Shown here: piece after piece, positions 42,994 to 51,052 of the stretch | Numbering within the stretch: position 1 is the first letter of the stretch | Layout of the letters: every line of letters starts with the position of its first letter | NCBI GenBank assembly: GCA_015350385.1 | Contig: WNKI01000002.1 | Span: forward strand, 4,458,057 to 4,522,056 | Length of the DNA stretch: 64,000 bases | Source of the DNA: Aculops lycopersici | Lineage: Eukaryota; Arthropoda; Arachnida; Trombidiformes; Eriophyidae | Direction: 5' to 3' | Made by a program: the position numbers and the translations under genes | Notes under the pieces: model-generated | Databases searched by the model: none | What the model was told of the DNA's origin: nothing | What the model saw: only the letters and a program-made list of their open reading frames with translations

Positions 42994-45530
42994 TTTTCCT
43001 CTTTCTCGCTGGCCGACAATCAATCGATGCAATCGAATGGCCTACCTACTTGTTGCCTACTGAGAGATGAGCGCGTCAGCTTGCGGTCAGTAGTAGGTGA
43101 GTGCATTACATAAGATTCTCATCTATTGCTTGCCAAAACAATTGCCTTAGTTTCGTCGGATGTTGCGTTGAATATTTGGCTCGATAATTTAAGAGAGGAG
43201 AAAGGCAGACATTTAATCAAAGTGGCAAGGAGTTTGAATTTTTCCCTCTGATTGACCATCTTAGATATGAATAGGTATTTCCCCCTCCATCGATCCAATC
43301 GATAAACCTAAGCGCAATGGGAATGTCTTTCATGACTTGAGGCCATCACGCAATCGTCTTTTCACTAGACGAACTCTCTAGTCTGATTGCTATGTCAAAT
43401 CAGACTAGAGAGCTGCTTGACGGTGACTTGATGTCGACTCTTGATTCGTTTGTTGGATAGGAAGAAGCTTACAATTGCTTAAAAGGTTGATATCTTTCAG
43501 AGAGAGAGGACGACATACAAAGATTCAGATATACTCTTACCTTTTCCTCTTCCATTCAATCGACTGCAAGGCGCAATCTTCGCATTGTTATCAACTAGCA
43601 CCAAAGCCGCAACCCAAATCTTAAAGTGCCCTCCTTTACCTCTGCCTTTTATCTATCTGTCGATCCATCCATCTATTTGTGAGAATTACGATTGAATTGA
43701 GTCACGCCAAACAAGAAAAAAGGAGACGACTATTGGGTGCTTAAGTAATCGGTGGGTCTTCCGTTCGCAGAGGACACATACCTGAACTCTATATAACAGT
43801 GCGCCTTTGTTTGGCCTTAGGCGACATGACATGTGGCGCAGTGTCCATCTAATGAGACGTAACAGGTGTCCATTGCACTCATTCTCTTCTGTGACTACTG
43901 AAATTAAAGATCGACTGAAGAATGATCAATCTTTTCACCTGATCGTTTGAAAGCTCGATTTGATAGTAGGAGCGGAGGCAAGTCATTAGAGAGAAGCTAG
44001 AAAGAGTTCAACTGTCGCAAATTGGACTCATTAGACGGGGAAATGTTTGTTGCCTCGAGGGGAAAACGGTAACTGGAGGCCGTCAATAGGTCAGGAATGG
44101 TGTGTATGTGTGGATGTGTTTCGGTTACAATGAAAGATCGAGAGATCTCGTGACCTAACCAATTAAAGATGTGTGCAATCTTCCTCTCTCTCCCTTCTAA
44201 ATCGAGTTAACCTGTTAGTGGAGCTTTTTGCTTCCAAGTCAAGCGAGATTCAATCTAAACGTTTGATCTCGTTTAGCTTGATTCAAAAATTTTCTAAAAG
44301 TCAGACTCGAGAGAAAGAGATGAGAAGAGAAGAGAAGGCCAGATTATCGATCAAGAGAAGTCAATGAGAGGAGGAAGCGCGAATCTGTTTCTCCTCCTAA
44401 CTTACTATCGGTGTTGTAACACTCCGATCGGGTAATTCCACTAGAAATGTGTTATAATTGCATCTACGCAACCAACGCGGCAAAGCACGACTGAGGCTTT
44501 CATTTAGTCGCGCTAATCAAAGCCACCTGTGCACCTGAGAAGAGGTAAAGAGTGCACTTTAGCCACCAATGAGCCCGCTCGACCGCAATGAGATTAACGA
44601 TTCCTCACTCTAGCATAATAATTTGATTGATTTGATTTTAATCTCATCGACATCGATGAGATCAGTGTACTCTATCTATCTGCAGTCTCCGGAATTCTTT
44701 CACTGGCTCCTCGAGTTGAGAGATCTAGTCGAGGCTACACAGGAGGGGACTATTCATGAAGATAACAATCTGTAATTTGTAGCCACCTATCGGTATGAAC
44801 TCATACTAACGAATCACCTTCTATCGAATCTACACCATCCTTTAGGTACTCGGGCCAACAGTCAATCGGAATGCCGAAGCTGGATAAGTCACCTGCTCAG
44901 CTAAGTGGCAACAGCAATAACCTTGTCCATAGTACGACAAATGGTAATGGCGCTAATCATCGCGGGTCCGCTGCAAACGCGGCAGCAGCAGCAGTAGCGA
45001 TCAGACAGCATCCGGCTTACACCGATCTTAACAGGTCGCCACCTAGTTACGCGACAACCAATTCATTATCGGCGCACAATCCCGCCGCGGCGGCGGCTGC
45101 GGCCACCGTGGTGGCAGGCGCCTATTCAGGAGCAACTGCATCTGATGGAAATCAGCAACATATCAACCCTTACATGAGTCAACACCACCATGGCCATAAT
45201 CAGCACAATACCCAGCATTCACACAGTACAGGTGGAGTCCACCACGCAACAGGACCCCACAATCACCACCACCACTTGCACTCGCTTGTCGCGCAAACCC
45301 AAGTGGCCAATGGTGTCGCCTCGATGCATCAGCAATTAAGCAATCCGTACTCGGCGGGCGCCGTAGCCGCTTCGGTGGTTGCGGCTAATGGTCAGACGAT
45401 GTTACAAACTGCTGGAGCATCCGATCATCATCACCACTATCATCACAACACCTGGGCCGCAGCAAGTCCGCACCATCACCACGCTTATTACAATACACAC
45501 CCTCACCTGCACACTGCAGCATTTCATTAG
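20893..45530 (+). CDS. opa: Zic/odd-paired zinc-finger transcription factor (three coding exons)
   Basis: Join 20893-22150, 36865-38206, 44846-45530: 3285 bp, 1094 residues. Start: ATG at 20893 with an in-frame stop at 20869. Five C2H2 fingers: finger 1 C232/C334/H347/H352, finger 2 C363/C368/H384/H388, finger 3 C396/C401/H414/H418, finger 4 C426/C431/H444/H448, finger 5 C456/C461/H474/H478. The text between (HVGGPECTNHACFW, KAKYKLVNH, SYTHPSSLRKHMKVH) is Zic/Opa. Family members bind GLI-like GC-rich sites in the nucleus and pattern segments, neural tissue and gut. Both junctions are canonical and keep frame: ACAG/GTAAGT to CTATAG/GCGAG (rebuilds HTGEK) and TTG/GTAAGT to CTTTAG/GTACT (rebuilds SDWY). 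Flanks are poly-Gln, poly-Ala and His-rich. At 1094 residues it is far longer than vertebrate Zic (about 420-530). It is the only clearly multi-exon gene here. Confidence 0.95.
23599..23650. repeat. (AAGTC)n / (AACTC)n pentanucleotide array
   Basis: Four or more AAGTC units followed by CAACTCGACTAAACTCAACTC, a degenerate continuation of the same five-base period. Related short arrays occur near 25212 (GAGTT) and 39899 (GAGTC). Confidence 0.85.
24807..25077. repeat. Compound microsatellite (AG)n-(TACG)n-gap-(GA)n
   Basis: 39 perfect AG units (24807-24884), a short imperfect TACGTAG transition, about 20 TACG units up to 24981, an 82-base gap of N (24982-25063), then 7 GA units. The TACG unit is self-complementary. 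The true length is unknown because of the gap. Confidence 0.95.
24982..25063. other. Assembly gap (82 N)
   Basis: Run of N inside the AG/TACG microsatellite of Zic intron 1. Confidence 1.
27705..27726. repeat. (ATC)n microsatellite
   Basis: Seven consecutive ATC units inside Zic intron 1. Confidence 0.9.
29405..29436. repeat. (GGA)n microsatellite
   Basis: About nine perfect GGA units in a purine-only stretch that extends on both sides (AAGAAGA...GGAGAAGAACAAGAAG). Confidence 0.92.
33833..34346 (+). CDS. Candidate small gene nested in Zic intron 1 (possible 40-nt intron)
   Basis: I do not recognise the product. Two overlapping frames cover the region: 33833-34069 (78 aa, ending in a hydrophobic segment IFLPALVIIVTCIFGYAFYV) and a second frame open to the TGA at 34344-34346. 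Removing a 40-nt stretch 34007-34046, which begins GTAACT and ends CCACAG, joins them exactly in frame (58 + 99 residues = 157 aa). A poly(A) signal AATAAA follows only 14 bp after the stop (34360-34365), as in the other compact genes here. The second part is acidic and helical with little low-complexity. Alternatives: a 78-aa tail-anchored peptide without splicing, a frameshifted pseudogene, or chance. Same strand as Zic. Confidence 0.4.
34360..34365 (+). terminator. Poly(A) signal AATAAA of the candidate nested gene
   Basis: Canonical hexamer 14 bp after the candidate stop; by itself also expected by chance in a 14-kb intron. Confidence 0.35.
36865..38206 (+). CDS. opa: Zic coding exon 2 (fingers 4-5 and long C-terminal region)
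   Basis: Begins after CTATAG and completes G420; residues 420-866 plus two bases of W867 (phase 2). Fingers 4 and 5, then an acidic Glu/Asp-rich stretch (about 505-525 and 555-585), a basic patch (about 533-548, HKRRIKRRANYNK) that could be a nuclear localisation signal, and long Gln/His/Ser tracts ending TISDW. The frame open upstream of 36865 is intronic and should not be taken as an independent start. Confidence 0.93.
42717..42991. repeat. Compound microsatellite (CT)n-gap-(CGTA)n-(CTA)n-(CT)n
   Basis: Short CT run, 20-base gap (42733-42752), about 11 CGTA units, a degenerate CGTTACGT/GTAGTACG zone, a CTA run (about 42900-42930) and 31 CT units to 42991. Read on the other strand this is the same order of repeat units as the block at 24807-25077. 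Confidence 0.95.
42733..42752. other. Assembly gap (20 N)
   Basis: Run of N inside the CT/CGTA microsatellite of Zic intron 2. Confidence 1.
43374..43412. other. Perfect 15-bp hairpin in Zic intron 2
   Basis: Arm CTCTCTAGTCTGATT, loop GCTATGTCA, arm AATCAGACTAGAGAG. No mismatch. Confidence 0.8.
44846..45530 (+). CDS. opa: Zic coding exon 3 (C-terminal tail)
   Basis: Completes W867 and encodes residues 868-1094, starting YSGQQSIGMPKLDKSP. SDWY at the junction matches the conserved tryptophan near the end of Zic/Opa proteins, which supports the splice. The rest is Ala/His-rich (many HHHH runs) and ends at TAG 45528-45530. ATTAAA at 45564-45569 is a likely poly(A) signal. This frame could be mistaken for a separate 219-residue gene starting at the ATG of 44871. 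Confidence 0.88.
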
Positions 45531-45712
45531 CATCACTAAAATGTGTTGCTATGTACATAATATATTAAAGATGATAACAAAAAGACTCACTTGGTTGCAT
45601 CTCTATCCGATTTTTTGTCTGTATGTTTGTTTTGGTTCGATTTGTCTCAATCGAGTGTTTTTAATATAGCTTCTTCATGTATTTTGGTGGTTTATGGATC
45701 AATTAATTTAAA

Positions 45713-47293
45713 TCAACAGATTTGGACTGGGTCCTCGTCGGTCTCAGATATGCTTATGTGGACTTTGTTTTGCAGTATTTCGCTTAGTGTAGACTTCCAG
45801 TGTTGGAGGAACCCTCGCTCGGCGTTGGTATGCTCCACTAATATCACAGAGCTATCGTGATGTATAGCGTCTAGGATGTCGTGATGCGACATCTCGCCTG
45901 TAATGAACAACTGTGCCCCGCAACCCTTGAGCACACTTCCGCCAGAACCGGCGCAAACTGCAAAGGATTTGATGGACGATTGTTGATCATGACAGGGGGC
46001 TAGTGCTAACCTTAGAGAACTCAACTTGAGGTGCTGTTTGACTCTACTTATAACATTGGCAATCGTTACAGGACTAGCCAAGTGACAGATTCGGCCCAAT
46101 CCAATGGGTGATTGGATTTTATCTGGGATAGGATTGGTCTTCTCTTGAGCTGGTAATTTACAGGCAATCTCACGTGGCTCAAACAGGCTGGCTAGCCAAT
46201 CGTTCATTCCATTTGGTACAACATCTAAGGCAGTGTGTGGACTGTAAACGGTAATATTATTCCTCAATAGTGTAAACATGGCCCTGTCTTTCCAATTTGC
46301 ATCGGCATCAAATCGCTTGACCGCACCAAATATTGGCGGGTGGTAGCTAATGATCATTTGGCAAGCAGTATCTACAGCCTCTGAGGCCACGGCCTCGCTT
46401 AAATCAATCGTTAACATAATATGCTTGATTACAACAGACTCTGGCATGACGATACCACCAACAGCCGAGGTGGATCTAACTTGGGGCGGTTTCAATATGA
46501 CACCCGTGTTGTCCCAACTTTCGGCCAAACTTGGAGGACATAGAGTTTGAATCTTCTTGATGGCATCATCTAGGAGTACACCCGGCGCTTGTGATAATGT
46601 TGTCATATTAGTCTTACTTCTAGCTGTAAATGGAGGTAGTGAGCCCTGAGTGGGGATCGCAATATTGAATATGGATTGTTGAACTTTAAATAATTCATCT
46701 TCACTAATCTCCTCGAATGGGCCATCTTTTATTGCCCTCTTGTGCTTGGCAGCTTTGGTGTGTTTCATAAGCTCACTTCGACCAGCAACTATGATACATT
46801 TACATGCAACACAAAGTGCCTTTGTCGGGTCACTAGGCACCTTTCTAACCCATGGCGAGAAAGAAGGCTCTTTGAGCCAATTGTCATTGAAATGCCTGCC
46901 ACCCCTTTTAGGCGTCATCTCAGCAGAAACCACTGCACCATTCATTGCCGGCGGTTGTGGATCCACTGATGCTCGCACCAGGGCGAGATGATGGTCTGGT
47001 GCGAGGTTTGGATTATTTATATGCTTACGGTGCTTGGCCGACTTTGCATGAGCTAAGAGTCCTTTCTTGTGGGCGTGTAACTTGGCACGACAAAATCTAC
47101 AATAGGCAGCATAAGCATCGGACGTGCAAGCCGTCAACCAATCCCTGAGTTCTTTATCCAGCTCCCAAGCCCTCTTGTACTTTTGCTTATATGTATTCCT
47201 CTGGCCACCGCCACCGCTGCTTATTGATTCATCCTTTGCATCTGCATCCTGAGCTGCGCCAGTGGCACTTGGTTCCTGAGATTGAGCATCCAT
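45713..47293 (-). CDS. NIF3L1: NIF3-like protein 1 with two N-terminal zinc fingers
   Basis: 526 residues, one exon. C-terminal part (about 243-526) is the NIF3/DUF34 domain: WDNTGVIL near 260, the metal-binding positions in ISYHPPIF, PHTALD, and the late GEMSHHD and VEHTNAE blocks. NIF3 proteins form ring-shaped hexamers with a di-metal site; their reaction is unsettled. The N-terminal 240 residues add two C2H2 fingers, C65/C68/H82/H88 and C161/C164/H178/H184, each preceded by a tryptophan-rich start (RAWELDKELRDWL; FSPWVRKVPSDPTKALC), a type seen in BED/TTF-like proteins that bind DNA or RNA. Vertebrate NIF3L1 has about 377 residues with no such fingers. Convergent with Zic (182 bp between stops); ATTAAA on the minus strand at 45660-45665. 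Confidence 0.9.
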   Translation of the reverse strand: MDAQSQEPSATGAAQDADAKDESISSGGGGQRNTYKQKYKRAWELDKELRDWLTACTSDAYAAYCRFCRAKLHAHKKGLLAHAKSAKHRKHINNPNLAPDHHLALVRASVDPQPPAMNGAVVSAEMTPKRGGRHFNDNWLKEPSFSPWVRKVPSDPTKALCVACKCIIVAGRSELMKHTKAAKHKRAIKDGPFEEISEDELFKVQQSIFNIAIPTQGSLPPFTARSKTNMTTLSQAPGVLLDDAIKKIQTLCPPSLAESWDNTGVILKPPQVRSTSAVGGIVMPESVVIKHIMLTIDLSEAVASEAVDTACQMIISYHPPIFGAVKRFDADANWKDRAMFTLLRNNITVYSPHTALDVVPNGMNDWLASLFEPREIACKLPAQEKTNPIPDKIQSPIGLGRICHLASPVTIANVISRVKQHLKLSSLRLALAPCHDQQSSIKSFAVCAGSGGSVLKGCGAQLFITGEMSHHDILDAIHHDSSVILVEHTNAERGFLQHWKSTLSEILQNKVHISISETDEDPVQIC

Positions 47294-47722
47294 AATAGTG
47301 GTTGCCTAATAAGTTGGAACAAGACAACAACAATAACAGTGATAACACCTGCAACTCATCTATCAACATGAAAGTGTTCTAGTTTTTTGTTTAGTTGGTT
47401 TAGATGTGGATAATAATTTTCCCGAAATGGCGAAGGATGTAGTGCGATCATTTTACGCTGCACGCACAGATAAATAAAAGTGGTGCCATAGTAGCCTCGC
47501 CTCTTTGCACTAGAAAATACTTGCGCGAGCGTGCACTCATTATGGCGGACTTTTCAAAATACCCAAATTTCTCCGCAATGGAAATCCCCAAATCTTGGGA
47601 TGTCTCATAGATTGATACTTCCTAATAGTGCACCAGATTTTATAGATGAACGAGAAAACATTATCTATCTTGTATCACAGATCTATAGTGTTCAGTCTTG
47701 GTAACATGGGTGTCAAGTCGAA
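47294..47722. other. Intergenic region, NIF3L1 promoter side and SYF2 3' side
   Basis: 429 bp, AT-rich at the right. No gene, RNA or repeat that I can support; no AATAAA for SYF2 is obvious close to its stop. Confidence 0.5.
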
Positions 47723-48376
47723 TCAGAGTGCTGTTCCACGTTCAAAATTCTGCTTGATCTCTTGCGTGTATTTGCCATAGAACCTTTCAAGCTTTTCGTT
47801 AAACTTCTTGTTTCGTTCATTGATATAATCAACATCAGCATCCTCGTCGAATCTCCTACGTCTACTTCGTTTACTTCTAGTTTCAATTTGTTTTTGAACA
47901 TCATTAACCATTCGATCAATACCATCTTGGGAATCCTTGATCAGCGAGGTCTTGGACGTCTCGCCATCTTTTAGGTAGAACTTCTCCTCGCCCAACTCCT
48001 CTTTGAGCGAGTTGTATTCCTCCATGTCTGGTTTATATTGCTTTGTCATACGGTCGTACTGTCGCTTGGTTGCGGTTTCAAAGTCTACGAAACCAGTTTC
48101 TTGGCGTTTCTTGCTAGATTTTTGTCTATCCCACTTTTCTAACTCGTCAGCCTGTAAGTCTAAACTCTTCTGTTTTAGGTAATCTTGACCACTTTCCTCA
48201 ATCTTCTGCTTCTCCTCCTCATATTTGATTTTCTTCAAGTCTCGCTCAACCTTCTTCTCCCAGTTCGCTGGCTTCTTTGCCCTCTCATTCTCCTCGAGAA
48301 CCTCCTTGAAATTTGCGTGACTAGCCTGCTTTCTCCTCTCCTTAAGCTTTTGCAATTTGGTTTTGAAATCTTCCAT
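47723..48376 (-). CDS. SYF2: Pre-mRNA-splicing factor SYF2
   Basis: 217 residues, almost wholly charged helix. The order KLKERRKQASHANFKEVLEEN, a Trp-centred NWEKKVE block, KSLDLQADELEKWDRQKSSK, then TKRQYDRMTKQYKPDMEEY and NERNKKFNEKLERFY is the SYF2/p29 (GCIP-interacting) family along its full length; human SYF2 has 243 residues. It is a component of the Prp19-associated complex in activated spliceosomes, lying along the snRNA core. That a genome with so few introns keeps it fits the fact that introns do remain (see Zic). Start ATG is the first in frame. Divergent from the unrecognised gene at 48764. Confidence 0.95.
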   Translation of the reverse strand: MEDFKTKLQKLKERRKQASHANFKEVLEENERAKKPANWEKKVERDLKKIKYEEEKQKIEESGQDYLKQKSLDLQADELEKWDRQKSSKKRQETGFVDFETATKRQYDRMTKQYKPDMEEYNSLKEELGEEKFYLKDGETSKTSLIKDSQDGIDRMVNDVQKQIETRSKRSRRRRFDEDADVDYINERNKKFNEKLERFYGKYTQEIKQNFERGTAL

Positions 48377-48763
48377 GATAAATCTGGGTTTGCGAACGTA
48401 TACGTATATAATGATGAATAGACTAAATTATTCAATGCATACAGACCAGATAGACAGGTTTTGGGATAAACAAATAAAGACTAAGCTTTCTACGCCAAAA
48501 TCAGAAAAATTCGATTTGTTTACTTGAAATGTTATGTGAGAAAATGCCCATTGTTTGCATGCATTTGTGCCCTAATGCGCAGCGCACACAATTTTACCCT
48601 GATTCCTCTAGCGGGCCAAACATTATTTCCTTGTCTGCATGATATATGCTACGGCCGCAAAAAGTAAACCGTTAATTATTGTTGAGGGTGCAAATTCATG
48701 GATAGAAATATAATAATTTTCTGATACACATTTGGGGCAGTCAAATTCAACTTTCACATTTTG
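48377..48763. promoter_or_regulatory. Divergent promoter region, SYF2 / unrecognised gene
   Basis: 387 bp between the two starts. A minus-strand frame 48623-48832 (with a CPKC and a hydrophobic end) overlaps it but has no ATG and no supported acceptor, so it is not annotated. Confidence 0.5.
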
Positions 48764-49618
48764 ATGGCGGCCGAGGAATCGACTGACTCGCCGGCTTTTC
48801 GTCTGAGGCCGAGACGGGGGGCGCCAAAACAATATTACACAGTTAGATTGGAGTATTCAGCAAATCCGGCTGCATTTATTCGAACTGAACGCCCAAGAAC
48901 AGGAGCCAGTAAAAGAAAGACTGCAAATTCAAATGGACGAAACAGAAATAGGAATGGTAATATAAACGCTGGCACGGGAAAATATACGAAGAACGCGAAG
49001 ACTGGCTCAGCACCGGGCCCGGGCCCCATAGACTACCAGGTACCTGTTGTCAAAACTAAGGAGCAGCGCGAGCGCGAGGAGAGACGGAAGCGTCTGCATC
49101 GAGAGTTATCCTCATCAATAACTAACAACACTAACACTGTGATAAGTGCCTTCCTGCAGCGCAAGCACCTAGATGAACTTGAACCAGAGACTATTTATAA
49201 GCACGAATATATTGTGCTCAAGATACTTAGCCAGCTAAATGGAACGAAATTTTTGGGTCAGGATGCTGTATCGGAATTGAAGGTTCAGGTTGACCTGGCA
49301 AAAGAGTTTGCAAATGAAGCTATGATTGTTCCTGGCAAGTTTATGAACTTGGGCAAGTTCAAAACTGGCCCCAAGATTGAGCCAACCATATCAGTTGCGA
49401 TCAGCAACTCACCCACCGGAACTGCGGGTCATGCCAAATTAGAACCTGATACACCCACCCAACAGCTCCTGCCATTTGAAGTGATTGCCAAGACCACTAC
49501 CATAACGAATCCACTGGGAGGAATGCCCAGGTTCAAGCCCATAGTTCCCTTCGTTAGTATCACAGACAAGGTTGATCAACCCCAAGAACCTTACGTTCAA
49601 TCGTCGGCCGGCCCATGA
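48764..49618 (+). CDS. Unrecognised basic, largely disordered protein
   Basis: 284 residues from the ATG at 48764 (a TTG one codon upstream is not used). I do not recognise the family. Visible: an N-terminal YYTVRLEY patch (about 23-30), a basic Asn/Arg/Lys-rich stretch (about 45-85) and a charged helix KTKEQREREERRKRLHREL (about 99-117) that could act as a nuclear localisation or nucleic-acid-binding region, a better ordered central part (about 130-200; ELEPETIYKHEYIVLKIL, then VDLAKEFANEAMIVPGKFM) and a Pro/Thr-rich tail. Codon pattern, an uninterrupted frame and a promoter shared with SYF2 argue that it is real. Likely nuclear, by inference only. Confidence 0.7.
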   Translation: MAAEESTDSPAFRLRPRRGAPKQYYTVRLEYSANPAAFIRTERPRTGASKRKTANSNGRNRNRNGNINAGTGKYTKNAKTGSAPGPGPIDYQVPVVKTKEQREREERRKRLHRELSSSITNNTNTVISAFLQRKHLDELEPETIYKHEYIVLKILSQLNGTKFLGQDAVSELKVQVDLAKEFANEAMIVPGKFMNLGKFKTGPKIEPTISVAISNSPTGTAGHAKLEPDTPTQQLLPFEVIAKTTTITNPLGGMPRFKPIVPFVSITDKVDQPQEPYVQSSAGP

Positions 49619-50347
49619 ATATTGGCGTTTTTGTTCAAACTCGGCCCAAATATTGTTGTCTCTTTGCTCAAGAAAAAGGCCGAAATTTGTTGAAATACAA
49701 GAAAATCTGACACAGGATCTCTCATTGACAACTTGGGGAACTTCCACCCCCATCTTTGGCCCCTAATTCTTTCGACCTATGCTCTAAAAGGAGGGTGAAA
49801 AACTGAAACTCCCATCGGGTACTGCACTAATTTTGGGCCGAAATGGCAAATTTTTTGTTTTGGTTCACATAACATTGTTGGAACAAGAAATGCAGCTCTC
49901 TACCGGCCGGCATAACCAATGCATGTGCCAGCGACAACGACGAGTTAGCGAGAAAAAAGAGCCGAGTTGCGAGAGGCAACGTCGTTCTGTGTCGGTATCG
50001 TCGTCAACTGCGATAGCAAGTCCACTGCGGCGAGTTTAATGCAAAGACACACACACAGACGCACGCACATATTGATCGCCTCCAAAATGTGTGTTTCGCG
50101 GATAGAGCGGCGGCGGCAACCGAGCAGACGGACGGACGGCAACTGGATTTGTGACTCTTTACTGCTGCTGCTGCCTCCACTGCCAGTGCCATCGCCACTG
50201 TCGTCTACACAAAGCATAGCCAAATGGGCGACCGCACAGAGCGGCAACGTCGTCGTCATCGCGTTGCCTCCGCTTACTCTGCTCCCTCGCTCTGGCCCTG
50301 TGGTTGCTCCGCCGCAAGGCGGCGCGAGCAAAACGCTTGTGCCGCTG

Positions 50348-50379
50348 GCCGCCGACGCTGCTGCAGCAGCGTCGGCGGC
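50348..50379. other. 32-bp perfect palindrome
   Basis: GCCGCCGACGCTGCTG followed directly by its exact complement CAGCAGCGTCGGCGGC, no spacer. 674-705 bp upstream of the DDX3 start, within its promoter or 5' UTR. Confidence 0.9.
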
Positions 50380-50637
50380 ACCCGAGATCGAGGAGCACAC
50401 GGGGCGAGACACACGCACAGACAGACGGACACATGCAGACTTGAGCGAGCATTCAACACACAGACACACTCTTTTTCTGTATTCTCTATGGAGAGAGAGA
50501 AAGAGAAGAATCCCAGTAATAGTCAAGCACGAGAGGCAGCCATGGGCAGCAAGAGCAAAAGCAGCAGTAGTGTAGAATAAATAAAATAAAATCTATTTCA
50601 CCATTTCCATTTCATCTTATTATTATATCATCACAAT

Positions 50638-50658
50638 TATATATATATATATATATAT
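50638..50658. repeat. (TA)n microsatellite
   Basis: About 10 perfect TA units upstream of DDX3. Confidence 0.9.
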
Positions 50659-51052
50659 CTATCTTTCTCAGATATTTCTCTTTAGATACAGATACATAAA
50701 CACACAATAATTGACCTACAATAACTGACATCACAAAACAACCATTAGGATTATATACAATTACTATTAGAATTATTCTATTCTATTCTGATACATTATT
50801 ATTAACAACCTCATAATCATTATCAAAATCCTCATCGCCTAACCATACCATAAACCACAACCACCACCACGAACATAACGCGCGCGCTAATAAAAAGCCA
50901 CCAACTCAACTATATTATATAACACACAATCACACGCGACATACAATTGATTTGAGAAGCTCAGCATCAATTATTATCAACATCATAAAATTATAACTAT
51001 ATATAAATCACGCCCATCAAGCACCAAAATCAGAAATTAAATTTAATTCGTC

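Larger units (their letters stand above)
38207..44845 (+). other. Zic intron 2 (6,639 bp)
   Basis: GTAAGT...CTTTAG, phase 2. Contents: a 10-bp perfect hairpin (39415-39444), a GAGTC array (about 39899-39925), a GATGAT run (about 40629-40647), a compound microsatellite with a 20-base gap (about 42717-42991), a 15-bp perfect hairpin (43374-43412), and many CACCTG/CAGGTG sites. No nested gene that I can support. Confidence 0.9.
49619..51052. other. Upstream region and probable leader of DDX3
   Basis: 1.4 kb. A GC-rich, CpG-rich part (about 49940-50500) with (ACACAG)-like runs, a 32-bp perfect palindrome (50348-50379) and a 6-bp hairpin near 50310; then an AT-rich part with a TA microsatellite (50638-50658) up to the ATG. 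Long frames on both strands of the GC-rich part (202 aa plus, 193 aa minus) reflect few stops, not genes. Confidence 0.6.

Noticed and set aside
44871..45530. Separate 219-residue gene starting at its own ATG
   Set aside because: The canonical acceptor at 44845 and exact rebuilding of SDWY with exon 2 make it the last exon of Zic.
48623..48832. 69-codon minus-strand frame with CPKC and a C-terminal hydrophobic segment
   Set aside because: No ATG in frame (only TTG), overlaps the coding start of the plus-strand gene, and no convincing splice acceptor.
49967..50575. 202-residue plus-strand frame (and a 193-residue minus-strand frame over the same bases)
   Set aside because: Both strands are open at once because the sequence is GC-rich and stop-poor; the products are low-complexity and the plus frame has only a poor start. 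Better read as DDX3 promoter/leader.
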